A stretch of DNA of 64,000 bases from Alcanivorax sp. GTDB taxonomy: Bacteria > Pseudomonadota > Gammaproteobacteria > Pseudomonadales > Alcanivoracaceae. Positions 52,806-63,807 of this stretch are shown piece after piece. The translations under genes were made by a program, and so were the position numbers. Under the pieces are notes generated by a model. It was not told where the DNA came from. It did no database searches and worked only from the letters and a program-made list of their open reading frames with translations. Every line of letters starts with the position of its first letter. Within the stretch, counting starts at the first letter, position 1. Location of the stretch: positions 124,001-188,000 of the forward strand of contig JAIUME010000004.1 of NCBI GenBank assembly GCA_022565695.1, written 5' to 3'.

Positions 52806-54209
52806 ATGGCACCTATGATGACCAATGTTCATGCGCGCTGGGCTGTTGTGCTTCTGGCCGGGTTACTCATCAGTTGCGGGCCGCAGGCCAGCACCTTGCC
52901 GGATTTCACTGCGCTGGTGGAGGACAATCATGACGCAGTGGTAAATATCAGTACGCTGCAGCGGGTTGAGCGCGGCAGCGGCGCCGGGCAGCGTGTCCCG
53001 GAGTTCTTTCGCCACTTCTTCGAGGGTATGGAAGACCAGTTCGATACCCCGCCCCGTGATGCCGAGTCCCAGGGTTCCGGTTTCATCATTTCTCGCGAGG
53101 GTTACATCCTCACCAACTACCACGTAGTGCGTAATGCAGACCGCATTCTCGTGCGGCTGCAGGATCGTCGTGAAGTCGAGGCCGAGCTGGTCGGGCAGGA
53201 TGAGCAGAGTGATCTGGCCCTGCTGCGCATCGACGCCGGTGATCTGCCGGTGGTCAAGATCGGCTCTTCTCGTAATCTGAGAGTGGGTGAGTGGGTGCTG
53301 GCCATCGGTGCGCCGTTCGGCTTTGAAAGCACGGTGACCGCCGGGATTGTCAGCGCGGTAGGCCGTAGCCTGCCGAACGAGAATTATGTGCCCTTCATCC
53401 AGACAGATGTGGCCATCAACCCGGGCAATTCCGGTGGGCCGCTGTTCAACCTCAAGGGCGAAGTAGTCGGTATCAACTCCCAGATCGTATCCCGCTCCGG
53501 CGGCTTCATGGGGCTGTCCTTCGCCATTCCGATCGACATGGCCATGGATGTGGTCAAACAGCTGCGTGAGACTGGCCGGGTGACGCGTGGCTGGCTGGGC
53601 GTGCTGATTCAGGATGTGGATCGTGATCTGGCAGAGTCCTTTGGCCTCGACAAGCCCGCTGGCGCCCTGGTGGCCCAGGTGATGCCGGAATCTCCGGCAG
53701 AGGAAGGCGGACTCAAAGCGGGCGACGTGGTGCTGACATTCAATGGCGAAACCATCAACCGCTCATCCCAGTTGCCCCACGTGGTGGGTCGGGTGCCGCC
53801 CGGCAGCAAGGCTGAGGCCGAGGTGATGCGCGATGGCAAGCGCCTGACGCTGACCGTGCCGGTCGGTGAATTGCCGGAAGACGGCAGAGCGCCGGATGGC
53901 CGGAAACCGACGACGCCGGAGACCGACGCAGACCCGCTGGGCCTGTCAGTGGAGCCGCTCAGTGACAGTGATCGCGAGGCGCTGGGGCTGGATCATGGTG
54001 TCCGAATCACCGACGTGCGGCCCGGTCCCGCATCCCGTGCCGGCATTCGTCGCGGTGATATCCTGCGTACCCTGAACAACATGACAGTGGATGACCCGGA
54101 GGCATTGAAGGAGATTATTGGCGCCTTGCCCAGTAATGCCTGGGTGCCTGCGCTGGTCCAGCGCGGGGAAAGCCCGCGATTCCTGGCCATGCGGGTGGAA
54201 AGCGACTGA
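52806..54209 (+). CDS. mucD: DegP/MucD-type periplasmic serine protease, predicted lipoprotein
   Basis: 467-residue trypsin-like protease with two PDZ domains. The catalytic triad is visible: H106 (TNYHVV), D136 (QSDLALL) and S209 (GNSGGP). PDZ1 spans about 275-360 and PDZ2 about 380-460. It degrades misfolded envelope proteins and counters sigma-E induction. The N-terminus ends in LLISCG, which fits a lipobox (L-I-S-C24) rather than the usual MucD signal peptidase I site, so this copy may be a lipoprotein. It sits directly after rseC, as in the algU-mucABCD operon. Confidence 0.93.
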   Translation: MAPMMTNVHARWAVVLLAGLLISCGPQASTLPDFTALVEDNHDAVVNISTLQRVERGSGAGQRVPEFFRHFFEGMEDQFDTPPRDAESQGSGFIISREGYILTNYHVVRNADRILVRLQDRREVEAELVGQDEQSDLALLRIDAGDLPVVKIGSSRNLRVGEWVLAIGAPFGFESTVTAGIVSAVGRSLPNENYVPFIQTDVAINPGNSGGPLFNLKGEVVGINSQIVSRSGGFMGLSFAIPIDMAMDVVKQLRETGRVTRGWLGVLIQDVDRDLAESFGLDKPAGALVAQVMPESPAEEGGLKAGDVVLTFNGETINRSSQLPHVVGRVPPGSKAEAEVMRDGKRLTLTVPVGELPEDGRAPDGRKPTTPETDADPLGLSVEPLSDSDREALGLDHGVRITDVRPGPASRAGIRRGDILRTLNNMTVDDPEALKEIIGALPSNAWVPALVQRGESPRFLAMRVESD

Positions 54210-54254
54210 GGGCGCCAGCCCACGGTGCTCATCGGCATGTCCTCCCGGCGGTTC

Positions 54255-54319
54255 CGGTCAGCGGCTGCAGAGCCACTGACCGGCCGCTGCCTGCCTCGGG
54301 GTGATGGCCATCGCCCCGG
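54255..54319 (+). terminator. Two stacked hairpins between mucD and lepA
   Basis: First hairpin (54255-54284): CCGGTCAG/CTGACCGG with inner GGCT/AGCC around GCAG. Second (54298-54319): CGGGG.GATGG pairs with CCATCGCCCCG. Neither is followed by T, so they may attenuate rather than terminate. A TAGAAT hexamer shortly after (about 54335) could be the lepA -10. Confidence 0.5.
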
Positions 54320-54373
54320 AGGCTTATATCCGCTAGAATCGGGCTCCCCTGAACCTTGGCAACGGCGCACTTT

Positions 54374-56173
54374 GTGACTGATATCCGCAACATTCGTAAT
54401 TTCTCCATCATCGCCCACATCGATCATGGCAAATCCACCCTGGCGGACCGCTTCATTCAGGTCTGCGGTGGACTCAGTGACCGGGAGCTCAAGGAGCAGG
54501 TGCTGGATTCCATGGAGCTGGAGCGGGAGCGGGGCATCACCATCAAGGCGCAGAGCGTGACCCTGTACTACAAGGCGCGTAATGGTGAGACCTATCAGCT
54601 CAACTTCATCGACACGCCGGGCCATGTGGATTTCTCCTACGAGGTATCACGTTCCCTGGCCGCCTGTGAAGGGGCCTTGCTGGTCGTGGATGCTGCACAG
54701 GGCGTAGAAGCCCAGTCGGTGGCCAACTGCTATACCGCCATCGAGCAGGATCTGGAAGTGCTGCCGGTGCTGAACAAGATTGATCTGCCGCAAGTAGAAC
54801 CCGAGCGGGTGATTCAGGAGATTGAGGAAATCATCGGCCTGGACGCCCATGACGCTTGCCGGGTGAGCGCCAAGACGGGGGTCGGCATCGACGATCTGCT
54901 GGAGCAACTGGTCGAGCGCATTCCGGCACCCAAAGGGGACCGTGAGAACAAGCTGCAGGCGCTGATCATCGATTCCTGGTTCGACAACTATCTGGGTGTG
55001 GTGTCGCTGGTGCGGGTGACCGAAGGGCGCCTGAAAAAGGGCGACAAGATTCTGGTCAAATCCACCGGGCAGACACACATCGTCGACGGCCTCGGTATTT
55101 TCACCCCCAAGCGCACCGAGCGGCCCGCGCTGGAAGCCGGCGAAGTGGGCTGGATCAACGCTAGCATCAAGGAAATTCTGGGCGCCCCGGTGGGGGATAC
55201 CCTGACCCACGCCAAAACACCGGATGTGCCCTCGTTGCCGGGCTTCAAGAAGGTCAAGCCGCAGGTGTATGCGGGCATGTTCCCGGTCAGTGCCGATGAC
55301 TACGAGAACTTCCGCGATGCGTTGTCCAAACTGGCCCTCAACGACGCCTCCCTGTTTTATGAGCCCGAGACATCTGACGCCCTGGGCTTCGGTTTCCGGG
55401 TCGGCTTCCTCGGCATGTTGCACATGGAGATCATTCAGGAGCGGCTGGAACGGGAATACGACCTGGACCTGATCACCACCGCCCCGACCGTGGTATACGA
55501 ATTGCTGCTGGCGGACGGCACCACACTGCACGTGGACAATCCCTCGGACCTGCCGGAAGCGAACAAGGTCGAGGAATTCCGCGAGCCGATTGCGCGGGTG
55601 AATATTCTGGTGCCGCAGGACTATGTCGGTGCTGTGATCACCCTGTCCATCGAGCGCCGTGGCGTGCAGAAGAACATGCAGTACCTCGGCAAGCAGGTCG
55701 CCCTGACCTACGATATTCCCATGGCCGAAGTGGTGCTGGATTTCTTTGACAAGCTGAAATCCTGCAGCCGTGGTTATGCGTCACTGGATTACACCTTTGA
55801 TCGTTTCGAGGCTGCGCGTCTGGTGCGTGTAGATGTGTTGATCAACGGTGAGAAAGTGGATGCACTGGCGATGATCTGCCATACCGATCAGGCCCTGTAT
55901 CGCGGTCGCATTCTGGTCGAGAAGATGAAAGAGCTGGTGCCCCGGCAGATGTTTGACGTGGCGATCCAGGCCGCCATTGGCAGCAAGATCATTGCCCGGC
56001 AGACGGTCAAGGCATTGCGCAAGAACGTGTTGGCCAAGTGCTACGGTGGCGATGTCTCCCGTAAACGCAAGCTGCTCGAGAAGCAGAAAGCCGGCAAGAA
56101 GCGCATGAAGCAGGTGGGCAGTGTGGAAATCCCCCAGGAAGCCTTCCTGGCTGTACTCAAGGTGAGTGATTGA
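54374..56173 (+). CDS. lepA: Elongation factor 4 (LepA)
   Basis: 599-residue ribosome-associated GTPase involved in back-translocation and ribosome assembly. G1 is AHIDHGKST (14-22), followed by [17 protein letters not shown] and NKIDLP. The LepA-specific C-terminus ([25 protein letters not shown]) is present. The GTG at 54374 gives the standard 599 residues; an upstream in-frame TTG would add six. It starts the lepA-lepB-rnc-era-recO-pdxJ-acpS run. Confidence 0.96.
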   Translation: MTDIRNIRNFSIIAHIDHGKSTLADRFIQVCGGLSDRELKEQVLDSMELERERGITIKAQSVTLYYKARNGETYQLNFIDTPGHVDFSYEVSRSLAACEGALLVVDAAQGVEAQSVANCYTAIEQDLEVLPVLNKIDLPQVEPERVIQEIEEIIGLDAHDACRVSAKTGVGIDDLLEQLVERIPAPKGDRENKLQALIIDSWFDNYLGVVSLVRVTEGRLKKGDKILVKSTGQTHIVDGLGIFTPKRTERPALEAGEVGWINASIKEILGAPVGDTLTHAKTPDVPSLPGFKKVKPQVYAGMFPVSADDYENFRDALSKLALNDASLFYEPETSDALGFGFRVGFLGMLHMEIIQERLEREYDLDLITTAPTVVYELLLADGTTLHVDNPSDLPEANKVEEFREPIARVNILVPQDYVGAVITLSIERRGVQKNMQYLGKQVALTYDIPMAEVVLDFFDKLKSCSRGYASLDYTFDRFEAARLVRVDVLINGEKVDALAMICHTDQALYRGRILVEKMKELVPRQMFDVAIQAAIGSKIIARQTVKALRKNVLAKCYGGDVSRKRKLLEKQKAGKKRMKQVGSVEIPQEAFLAVLKVSD

Positions 56174-56967
56174 TGGATATTGATATCGGCTTCTGGCTGA
56201 CCCTGGCAGTAGCAGTGTCTGGCATCATCTGGCTGGTGGACCGCAAGTTGAAATTGCGCGAGCACGCCAACACTGCCCTGCGGGAAACGGTGGAGTTTAC
56301 CAACTCCCTGCTGCCGGTGTTCCTGGTGGTATTACTGATCCGCTCGTTCGTGGTGGAGCCGTTTACCATCCCCTCCGGGTCAATGTTGCCGACCCTGGAG
56401 GTGAACGATTTCATTCTGGTCAACAAGTTCTCTTACGGGTTACGCCTGCCAGTGACCAATACGCGCGTTGTGGCGTTGGGCGAGCCGCAGCGGGGTGACA
56501 TCATGGTGTTCCGCTATCCGCTCAACCGCCGCCAGAATTTCATCAAGCGGGTGGTGGGTCTGCCGGGCGATGTGATCAGTCAGCAGGACGGCCGCCTGCT
56601 GGTAAATGGGGAAGCGATACCCCGCGAGCACGTGGATACTCACACCGCCGGGCGCCTGCAGGAAGACCTCTATATCGAGACGCTGGGCGAGGCTGTCCAC
56701 CTGGCACGTAACGAGTCCGTCGTGAATCGGTTCACAGGCCAGCGTGTCTCCCGGTCGGAAGATAATGACTGGGAGGTGCCGGAAGGGCATTATTTCATGG
56801 TCGGGGACAATCGCGACAACAGTAGCGACAGTCGCATCTGGGGCGCCGTATCCGAAGATCTGATTGTCGGCAAGGCCTTCATGATCTGGATGCACTGGCG
56901 CCCGGGGCTTTCCGTGCCGAGTTTTTCCCGCAACGGCGCGATAGACAAGGTGGAGACAGTAGAATGA
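56173..56967 (+). CDS. lepB: Signal peptidase I
   Basis: 264 residues; cleaves signal peptides at the inner-membrane outer face. Two N-terminal helices (about 7-22 and 48-64) precede the Ser/Lys dyad: S70 in IPSGSMLPTL and K125 in NFIKRVVGLPGD. The C-terminal GDNRDNSSDSR box is intact. Its ATG overlaps the lepA stop by one base (TGATG), so translation is coupled. Confidence 0.96.
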   Translation: MDIDIGFWLTLAVAVSGIIWLVDRKLKLREHANTALRETVEFTNSLLPVFLVVLLIRSFVVEPFTIPSGSMLPTLEVNDFILVNKFSYGLRLPVTNTRVVALGEPQRGDIMVFRYPLNRRQNFIKRVVGLPGDVISQQDGRLLVNGEAIPREHVDTHTAGRLQEDLYIETLGEAVHLARNESVVNRFTGQRVSRSEDNDWEVPEGHYFMVGDNRDNSSDSRIWGAVSEDLIVGKAFMIWMHWRPGLSVPSFSRNGAIDKVETVE

Positions 56968-57356
56968 CAACAATACCATCGAAATCCATGCCGTCGCGCA
57001 TGCGCGGCTTGTCCATGATCAGCTGGATGCTTGTACTTGTCATTGCTGTGGTGCTGGGCACCGCAGCCATTCGTATCATCCCGGCGTACATGGAATATGG
57101 CACCATCAACACCGCCATCAACAGTACCTTGCAGGACAGCCGTATCGGTATGCAGTCTGATCAGGAGATTCGTCAGGCTGTGGGTCGCCGATTCGACATC
57201 AACAGCGTTAGCGCTATTTCCGCCAGTGATGTTGCCATCAGCAAGCAGGGCGGCATGTTGTATCTCTCCATTGACTATGAAGTGCGAGAGTCACTGTTCG
57301 GTAATGTGGATCTGGTGATATCGTTTCAGAAGGACTACGAGCGAAGCATTCGCTAG
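56964..57356 (+). CDS. DUF4845 membrane protein
   Basis: 130-residue protein with one N-terminal helix (about 17-40, ISWMLVLVIAVVLGTAAI) and an extracytoplasmic domain typical of DUF4845, the small gene commonly found between lepB and rnc in gammaproteobacteria. Function unknown. ATG overlaps the lepB stop (ATGA). Its own stop lies in a 16-bp tandem repeat that reaches into rnc. Confidence 0.85.
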   Translation: MTTIPSKSMPSRMRGLSMISWMLVLVIAVVLGTAAIRIIPAYMEYGTINTAINSTLQDSRIGMQSDQEIRQAVGRRFDINSVSAISASDVAISKQGGMLYLSIDYEVRESLFGNVDLVISFQKDYERSIR

Positions 57357-57386
57357 TGGCTCATGATGAAAGTGGCTCCTTATGAA
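57355..57386 (+). repeat. Two 16-bp tandem units between DUF4845 and rnc
   Basis: agtggctcatgatgaa and agtggctccttatgaa. The pair covers the end of one gene and the start codon of the next (ATG at 57382). Confidence 0.85.
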
Positions 57387-58089
57387 TGATCTGGCACTTT
57401 CCCGCCTCAGCAACCGCCTGGGCCATGAATTTACCGACAGCACCCTGCTGCAACAGGCCCTGACCCACCGCAGTGCTCACCGCCAGCGCAACAATGAACG
57501 TCTGGAGTTTCTGGGTGACGCCCAGCTCGGGCAGATTGTCGCGCGTTGGCTGTTTGATCATTTCCCCGATGCGTCCGAAGGGCAGTTGACCCGCATGCGT
57601 GCGGCGCTGGTGCGTGGCCAGACACTGGCCGAAGTGGGCCGTGAGCTGGACCTGGGCAGTTGCATGGTGCTCGGTTCCGGCGAGATGAAGAGCGGCGGCC
57701 ACCGTCGCGACTCCATTCTGGCGGATGCCCTGGAAGCCGTGATCGGGGCTATCGTGCTGGATGCCGGTGCAGACGCCTGTCGTGAGCGGGTGCTGGTCTG
57801 GTTCGCCAGCCGTCTGGAACAGATATCACCACAGAGCAGTGGCAAGGACGCGAAGACGCGTCTGCAGGAGCTGCTGCAAGCGCGGCAGAAGTCCGTGCCG
57901 GTTTACGAGGTTGTTGCCGTGCGAGGGCAGGCGCCGCAACAGCAATTCGAGGTGTGTTGCCAATTGACTGAACATGACCAGACATTTACTGCCCGCGGTG
58001 CCAGCCGCCGCCGGGCTGAGCAGGCGGCGGCAACGCTGGCACTGGCCTGGCTTGAAACTGAATATTCCGAGGATGGCCACGATGACTGA
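57382..58089 (+). CDS. rnc: Ribonuclease III
   Basis: 235-residue double-strand RNA endonuclease. The catalytic residues are at the expected places: E42 and D46 in [10 protein letters not shown]115 and E118 in [10 protein letters not shown]. The dsRNA-binding domain is at about 155-225 ([32 protein letters not shown]). The signature continues AQLG where many enzymes have a serine/asparagine variant (GDSVLN), a modest difference. Overlaps era by 8 bp. Confidence 0.94.
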   Translation: MNDLALSRLSNRLGHEFTDSTLLQQALTHRSAHRQRNNERLEFLGDAQLGQIVARWLFDHFPDASEGQLTRMRAALVRGQTLAEVGRELDLGSCMVLGSGEMKSGGHRRDSILADALEAVIGAIVLDAGADACRERVLVWFASRLEQISPQSSGKDAKTRLQELLQARQKSVPVYEVVAVRGQAPQQQFEVCCQLTEHDQTFTARGASRRRAEQAAATLALAWLETEYSEDGHDD

Positions 58090-59029
58090 CGCAGAATCCT
58101 CCACAGGATCCCCCACACCACCTTCCACGCCACCGTCCACACCGGGGCGCCGTTGCGGGGTGGTCAGTATCATTGGCCGCCCCAACGTGGGTAAATCCAC
58201 GCTGATGAATCACCTTATCGGACAGAAGATCAGCATCACCTCGCGCAAGCCGCAGACCACCCGCCATCGTATTCATGGCATCCTGACCCGTGATGATTAC
58301 CAGATCGTGTTTGCCGATACACCGGGCATTCATCAGGACGCCCAGCGCGAGCTCAACAAGACCATGAACAACGCAGCGCTCACAGCGCTGGCGGATGTGG
58401 ACCTGGTTTGCTTTATGGTCGACAGCACCAAATGGACCGCCGCCGACGAGCATGTGCTGGCATTGCTGGCGCGGGTCGAGGTGCCGGTGATTCTGGTGAT
58501 CAACAAGGTGGATAACCTGGAAGACAAATCAGTGTTGCTGCCGCATATCGAGAAGCTCAGTGCGCAGCTGGATTTTGCTGAAGTCGTGCCGGTATCGGCA
58601 CTGGGTGGCCACAACCTCGACATGCTTGAAGCGACCATCGCCAAGCGGCTGCCGGAGGGCGACTTCTGGTACAGCGAAGACCAGATTACCGACCGCAGCC
58701 TGCGCTTCATGGCGGCAGAAATGATTCGTGAAAAAGTCTTTCGTCAGCTGGGCGAAGAGTTGCCACACCAGATCACCGTCGAGGTGGAGCTGTGGGAAGA
58801 CTCGCCCAAGGTGACACACATCGCCGCCGCCATTCTGGTGGAGCGGCGCGGGCAGAAGAAGATTCTGATCGGGGCCGGCGGTGATCGTATCAAGAAGATC
58901 GGCACCGAAGCACGGCATGACATCGAGGCGCTGATTGACCGCAAGGTGATGCTGCAGCTCTGGGTCAAGATCCGCTCCGGCTGGTCGGATGATTCCCGCG
59001 CGTTGCGTTCGCTGGGTTATGACGACTGA
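58082..59029 (+). CDS. era: GTPase Era
   Basis: 315-residue ribosome-assembly GTPase with KH domain. G1 GRPNVGKST (32-40), switch II DTPGIH, NKVD and the C-terminal KH region ([25 protein letters not shown]) are intact. There is a roughly 25-residue threonine/proline-rich N-terminal extension ([10 protein letters not shown]), again encoded by a short tandem repeat. The start at 58082 overlaps rnc by 8 bp. Confidence 0.95.
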   Translation: MTDAESSTGSPTPPSTPPSTPGRRCGVVSIIGRPNVGKSTLMNHLIGQKISITSRKPQTTRHRIHGILTRDDYQIVFADTPGIHQDAQRELNKTMNNAALTALADVDLVCFMVDSTKWTAADEHVLALLARVEVPVILVINKVDNLEDKSVLLPHIEKLSAQLDFAEVVPVSALGGHNLDMLEATIAKRLPEGDFWYSEDQITDRSLRFMAAEMIREKVFRQLGEELPHQITVEVELWEDSPKVTHIAAAILVERRGQKKILIGAGGDRIKKIGTEARHDIEALIDRKVMLQLWVKIRSGWSDDSRALRSLGYDD

Positions 59030-59693
59030 CGGCGACAGTGGTGGTCTGGAACAGGTCTGGGTGCTGCACACCCGGCCGTATCGCAATACCAGCCTGATTC
59101 TTGAGCTCTTTGGCGAGCGTCGCGGACGCATTGGTGCCGTGGCGCGCAGTGGCAGGAAGAATCATCTGCTGCAGGCATTTCGCCCTTTGCGGGCCGATTT
59201 CCACGGGCGCGGAGAGTTGCTGACCCTGGGGCACTGCGAAGCCGAGGGGCCGTCACTGCCGCTGGCAGGCCGCGGCTTGTTCTGCGGCCTCTACCTCAAC
59301 GAATTGCTGACCCGCCTGCTCCATCGTTTTGATCCGCATCCTGAACTGTTGTCACCTTACGTGGTGACGTTGAGCGCCCTGGCCCAGGGCGGCGTCCCTC
59401 AGGATGTGCTGCTGAGACGTTTCGAACTGACGCTGCTGGACGTGCTGGGTTATGGCCTGGCGCTGGAGCAGGACGCCACAGGGGCTGCGGTGCGTGCCGA
59501 CGGTGCCTATCAGCTTGATCCGCAGCAGGGCCTGCTTCCGGCCCGCGATGGCTGGTCCGGTAGCGACCTGCTGGCGATTGCCGCCGATGAGTGGCATGAC
59601 AGCGCCAGACGTGCTGCCCGTCAGCTGCTGCGCGCCGCCCTGGCACCGCACCTGGGTAACAAACCCTTGATGAGCCGCGAACTGTTTCGCTGA
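59019..59693 (+). CDS. recO: DNA repair protein RecO
   Basis: 224-residue recombination mediator that loads RecA with RecR. An OB-fold N-domain ([35 protein letters not shown]) is followed by the helical C-domain. The ATG at 59019 overlaps the era end by 11 bases. An in-frame ATG at 58989 is an alternative giving ten more residues. Confidence 0.92.
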   Translation: MTTDGDSGGLEQVWVLHTRPYRNTSLILELFGERRGRIGAVARSGRKNHLLQAFRPLRADFHGRGELLTLGHCEAEGPSLPLAGRGLFCGLYLNELLTRLLHRFDPHPELLSPYVVTLSALAQGGVPQDVLLRRFELTLLDVLGYGLALEQDATGAAVRADGAYQLDPQQGLLPARDGWSGSDLLAIAADEWHDSARRAARQLLRAALAPHLGNKPLMSRELFR

Positions 59694-59776
59694 GGCCGCT
59701 GCGCGACGGTGCACGACCCGGGGCGGGCTGAGGGTTTATACTTGCGGCACCACCACCGTGTCACAGGGCCATTCAC

Positions 59777-60514
59777 ATGCAACGCGTTCTTCTTGGCGTC
59801 AACATCGACCACATCGCAACACTGCGTCAGGCACGCGGCACGCTGTATCCGGAGCCGGTGCAGGCCGCACTGATTGCGGAACAGGCCGGTGCTGATGGTA
59901 TTACCGTACACCTGCGTGAAGACCGCCGGCATATCAATGACCGGGACGTGGCGCTGCTGATGCAGACTGCCCAGACCCGTATCAATCTGGAAATGGCGGC
60001 GACCGAGGAAATGCTGGGCATCGCCTGCCGACTGCGGCCGCCGCATTGTTGCCTGGTGCCGGAACGGCGCGAAGAGTTGACCACCGAAGGCGGCCTGGAC
60101 GTGGCGGGTAACCTCGCTGCGATGAAAGACGTCTGTGCCCGCCTCAACGATGCCGGTATTCAGGTGTCCCTGTTTATTGATGCCGAGCCCGCGCAGATTG
60201 AGGCCGCCGTGGCGTGTGGCGTTGCGGCCATCGAGCTGCACACCGGGCAGTATGCTGAAGCGACAGACGAAGCGACGCGACTGGATGAGCTGCGCCGTAT
60301 CCACACTGGTCTGGACCTGGCCAAGGAAAACGGCCTGATCGTCAATGCCGGGCATGGTCTGCATTATCACAACACGCAAGATATCGCGGCGCTGCCCGGC
60401 ATCCATGAGCTGAACATCGGCCATGCCATCATCGCCCGGGCCGTGCTCACCGGCCTGGACGAAGCGGTGCGCAGCATGCGCACGCTGATAGATCGCGCGG
60501 CGGGGCAGGCATGA
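59777..60514 (+). CDS. pdxJ: Pyridoxine 5'-phosphate synthase
   Basis: 245-residue TIM-barrel enzyme; condenses 1-deoxyxylulose 5-phosphate with 3-amino-1-hydroxyacetone phosphate to pyridoxine phosphate. [40 protein letters not shown] and [10 protein letters not shown] are the conserved motifs. It starts 83 bp after recO and its TGA overlaps the acpS ATG. Confidence 0.97.
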   Translation: MQRVLLGVNIDHIATLRQARGTLYPEPVQAALIAEQAGADGITVHLREDRRHINDRDVALLMQTAQTRINLEMAATEEMLGIACRLRPPHCCLVPERREELTTEGGLDVAGNLAAMKDVCARLNDAGIQVSLFIDAEPAQIEAAVACGVAAIELHTGQYAEATDEATRLDELRRIHTGLDLAKENGLIVNAGHGLHYHNTQDIAALPGIHELNIGHAIIARAVLTGLDEAVRSMRTLIDRAAGQA

Positions 60515-60894
60515 TTGTCGGCATCGGCACCGACCTGGTGGCGGTGGCCCGCATGGCGGCTGCGTGCGAGCGCCGCGGTGAGTCGCTGGCGCAGCGGCTG
60601 TTGCACGAGGATGAGCTGCGCATCTGGAGCACCCACAAGGACCCGGTGCGCTGGCTGGCCAAGCGCTTTGCGGCCAAGGAAGCCTTGCTGAAGGCCCTGG
60701 GGACCGGATTGCGTCGCGGGCTGAGCTGGCGCGATATCGCGGTGTTACCGGATGAGCTGGGCAAGCCGGAGGTTTTCTGGTTTGGCGCTGGCGCGGCGCG
60801 GCTGGAGCACATGGGCGGTTGCCGTACCCATGTGTCCATCAGTGATGAAAAAGACTACGTATTGTCCTTCGCCATAATCGAATCCGGCGCCTGA
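60511..60894 (+). CDS. acpS: Holo-[acyl-carrier-protein] synthase
   Basis: 127-residue phosphopantetheinyl transferase that activates ACP. D8 in GIGTDLV and E57 in [14 protein letters not shown] bind Mg2+ and CoA. Overlaps pdxJ by 4 bp (ATGA). It ends 40 bp inside the convergent barA gene. Confidence 0.95.
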   Translation: MIVGIGTDLVAVARMAAACERRGESLAQRLLHEDELRIWSTHKDPVRWLAKRFAAKEALLKALGTGLRRGLSWRDIAVLPDELGKPEVFWFGAGAARLEHMGGCRTHVSISDEKDYVLSFAIIESGA

Positions 60895-63659
60895 GCCTGC
60901 AGGGTCTCGATTTCCATCAGCAGGCGCGTTACCGCATGCTCCCGCGCGGGTGTGTCTGCGTCGGTTTTCAATGCTTCTTCCAGAATGCGTGCCGCCAGTT
61001 CAAGCCGGGGCGCACCGCAATAGCGTGTGGCGCCATGCAGTTTGTGTACGCTTTCCAGCAAGGCATCCAGATTCTGCGCTTCGGCCTGGGCACTGATGCG
61101 TGGCGCTTCCTGATCCAGGCTGGAGATCAGCATGGTGTGGAGTTCCTGCGCCAGTGCGGGGCGATCACCGGCACGCGCCAGCGCCAGGGCTGCATCGAAC
61201 ACCGGCAGCGAATCCTCGGATAACAGTGCCTCCGCTGCGGGCTCATCCGGTTGCTGTGGCGTGCCCGTGGGTGCGCTATCCATGGGCGCGGCATTTGGTG
61301 TATCGGTCGGCGGCGACAGATTGCCGGCGGGGGTGCTGCGCGTGACCCACTTCTCCAGCATGTGTCGCAGATGGCCTTCGTTGACCGGCTTCGACAGATA
61401 GTCGTCCATGCCGGCCTTGAGCAGGGTCTGCCGTTCGCTGGCCAGTGCGTGGGCGGTGAGTGCGATGATGGGGGTGTGCCGGTTGTCGCGCTCCAGTGCG
61501 CGGATTTCCCGCGTTGTCTGCAGGCCGTCCATCTCCGGCATCTGTATGTCCATGAAGACCAGATCAAAGTGCTTGCCGGCGAAGGCTGCAATCGCTTCTG
61601 CACCACTGTTGCAGGCACACACACGCACACCCATCTCCTCCAGGAAGACATTGGCCAGGCGCAGGTTGCCGGGATGGTCATCCACCACCATGACATCCAG
61701 ATCCATGGCCGGGCGCCCGTCCCCGATGCGCTGCCCGCGGACGTCCTTTTCCTGCCCGCTGAGTTCCAGTAGCGCGTCGTACAGGCGCATGCGCGTGGCG
61801 GGTTTGCCGAGAACGCGATTGAGGTGCTGGAAATCCGGCAACTGCCTGCTCAGGCGGTCGGCCTGGTTGCACAACACGACCAGCGCACGCTGATGCTCAC
61901 CGCACAGCTGCGTCACCATGCGTTTGACCAGTTCGTCCTGGTCATGGCCGGGCGGCATGCCGATCACGAAGACGTCGGCGTCCGGCAATGCGTTGTGATC
62001 CAGTAGCGGCAGCAGCGCATCGAGCGCTTGCAGGGTGGTGACCTCGATGCCCCAGGCGCGCAGCATGTGATACAGCCCCAGCCGGGCGTGTTCGTTGGGT
62101 TCGATCAATACCGCCGAGGTGCCCCGGAACGCCCGGAAGCTGTCCGTCACCGGCGAGTGTTCGTCGATCTCCACGCGCAGGGTGAACCAGAAAGTCGAGC
62201 CGCGTCCCGGGGCACTTTCCACGCCGATCTCGCCGCCCATTTCCTCCACCAGCCGCTTCGAGATCGCCAGGCCAAGACCGGTTCCGCCCATACGCCGCAC
62301 CGAGCTCTGATCGACTTGCGTAAAGGCGCTGAACAGCTCCTTCTGCATGTCATCGGTAATGCCGCTGCCGGTATCGGTGACCGCGACCTTGATGGTGGCC
62401 ATATGGTCGCGTTCTTCTTCCAGCATGGCGCGCACGACCACCGAGCCACGCTCGGTGAACTTGATGGCGTTGTTGACCAGGTTGGTGAGCACCTGGCGGA
62501 TACGCAGCGGGTCGCCGAGCAATTGCAGCGGCACATCCGAGTAGATGATGGCGGCCTGTTCCAGGCTTTTTTCCTGGGCCAGCGGCGCCAGCATGGTCTG
62601 CACTTCCTCGATCAGGTCATGCAGGTTGAGCGGCACGCGATCCAGGCTCAGCTTGCCGGCCTCGATTTTCGAGAAATCGAGGATGTCGTTGATGATCGAC
62701 AGCAGCGCCTCGGAAGATTTGCGAATGGTACTGAGGTAATCACGTTGGCGCGGGCTCAGATCGGAGCGCAGCAGCAAGCGGGTAAAGCCGATGATGCCGT
62801 TGAGCGGCGTGCGGATTTCATGGCTCATGTTGGCCAGGAACTCGGATTTGATCTGGCTCGCCTTGAGGGCCTGTTTGCGCGCCATATCCAGCTCGATGTT
62901 CTGGATTTCGATAGTCTCCAGCGTTTCACGCAGGTCTTCGGTGGCCTGGTCGACGTTCTGCTGCAGTTCGGCCTGGGCCTCATCCAGGGCGGCGGCCATG
63001 GCATTGATGGTGCGTTCAAGCTGGCCGAGCTCACCGCCAGCCCGGGTGTGCACGCGGCTGTGCAGCTTGCCCTCACGGATCTTCTGCAGCGTCTCGGTGA
63101 AGGCGGCCATCGGCGCAGTCATACGGCGACTGAAGCGCAGCGCCGGGATCAGTGCCAGCCCGATGATGGTCAGGGTGCTGAGCACCAGGGTGAGCAGTGT
63201 CTCCAGCATTTCGATGCGCTGGCGAGCGCCGGAGAATTCAATTTCCAGCACGCGTTCCGGCTGCGCCTGCAGCTGGCGGCGCCAGCGCCAGGTATCCCGG
63301 GCCGGCAGGATATGCGTGTCCGGCGCAAGGCTGCTGAAGGTCAGATCGCCACTGGCCAGGGGGCGCATGCGCGGGCCCGTGTGATAGGCGTGATCACCCT
63401 GACGCAGGGTGGCGGCGCGCACGTCCTGCTCCTCCAGAAGAGCCTGCATGACGCTGCGATGACCGTCCAGGTCGCTCTCTTCCAATGCCTGCAGGCGGGC
63501 GGCATAGCTGTCGAGAATCAGCCGATGCAGATTATGGGTATTGTCACGGATTTCGTTGAGGCGGCTGGCCAGCACGTAGCCACCCAGCGTCAGCGCAGCG
63601 ATGACCACCGGCACAGCAGTGAGCAGAAGGATACGGGTGCGCAGATTGATATCAGTCAT
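60855..63659 (-). CDS. barA: Hybrid sensor kinase BarA/GacS
   Basis: 934-residue tripartite inner-membrane kinase of the Gac/Rsm system. Order: membrane helix (about 9-30), periplasmic sensor (about 35-160), second helix (about 160-178), HAMP, HisKA with H280 ([12 protein letters not shown]), HATPase ([18 protein letters not shown]), a first receiver-like domain, a second receiver with D704 ([12 protein letters not shown]), and Hpt with H872 (HKLHG). The first receiver lacks the acceptor aspartate (VIGMPPG), so it is a pseudo-receiver, as often in GacS. Its start region carries a 16-bp tandem repeat. Confidence 0.94.
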   Translation of the reverse strand: MTDINLRTRILLLTAVPVVIAALTLGGYVLASRLNEIRDNTHNLHRLILDSYAARLQALEESDLDGHRSVMQALLEEQDVRAATLRQGDHAYHTGPRMRPLASGDLTFSSLAPDTHILPARDTWRWRRQLQAQPERVLEIEFSGARQRIEMLETLLTLVLSTLTIIGLALIPALRFSRRMTAPMAAFTETLQKIREGKLHSRVHTRAGGELGQLERTINAMAAALDEAQAELQQNVDQATEDLRETLETIEIQNIELDMARKQALKASQIKSEFLANMSHEIRTPLNGIIGFTRLLLRSDLSPRQRDYLSTIRKSSEALLSIINDILDFSKIEAGKLSLDRVPLNLHDLIEEVQTMLAPLAQEKSLEQAAIIYSDVPLQLLGDPLRIRQVLTNLVNNAIKFTERGSVVVRAMLEEERDHMATIKVAVTDTGSGITDDMQKELFSAFTQVDQSSVRRMGGTGLGLAISKRLVEEMGGEIGVESAPGRGSTFWFTLRVEIDEHSPVTDSFRAFRGTSAVLIEPNEHARLGLYHMLRAWGIEVTTLQALDALLPLLDHNALPDADVFVIGMPPGHDQDELVKRMVTQLCGEHQRALVVLCNQADRLSRQLPDFQHLNRVLGKPATRMRLYDALLELSGQEKDVRGQRIGDGRPAMDLDVMVVDDHPGNLRLANVFLEEMGVRVCACNSGAEAIAAFAGKHFDLVFMDIQMPEMDGLQTTREIRALERDNRHTPIIALTAHALASERQTLLKAGMDDYLSKPVNEGHLRHMLEKWVTRSTPAGNLSPPTDTPNAAPMDSAPTGTPQQPDEPAAEALLSEDSLPVFDAALALARAGDRPALAQELHTMLISSLDQEAPRISAQAEAQNLDALLESVHKLHGATRYCGAPRLELAARILEEALKTDADTPAREHAVTRLLMEIETLQAQAPDSIMAKDNT

Positions 63660-63660
63660 T

Positions 63661-63692
63661 GTTATGCCGCGTCCAGGTTATGCCGCATCCAG
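63661..63692 (-). repeat. Two 16-bp tandem units upstream of barA
   Basis: gttatgccgcgtccag and gttatgccgcatccag, one mismatch, ending 2 bp before the barA start codon. Confidence 0.9.
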
Positions 63693-63794
63693 CGTGGTTC
63701 CGGTGCTGTCGTTTTGACATTCTCGTTTTCAGCATTATGCATGGCCACGCCTGAGGCTTCATCCCTTGTGCTGGCGGCGGCGGCTGCGTGTCCC

Positions 63795-63800
63795 TACAAT
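63795..63800 (+). promoter_or_regulatory. -10 element next to the cysM start
   Basis: TACAAT ends 7 bp before the ATG. The weak TGGCGG lies 17 bases upstream. A transcript from here would begin at or within a few bases of the start codon. Confidence 0.4.
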
Positions 63801-63807
63801 TGCGCTC

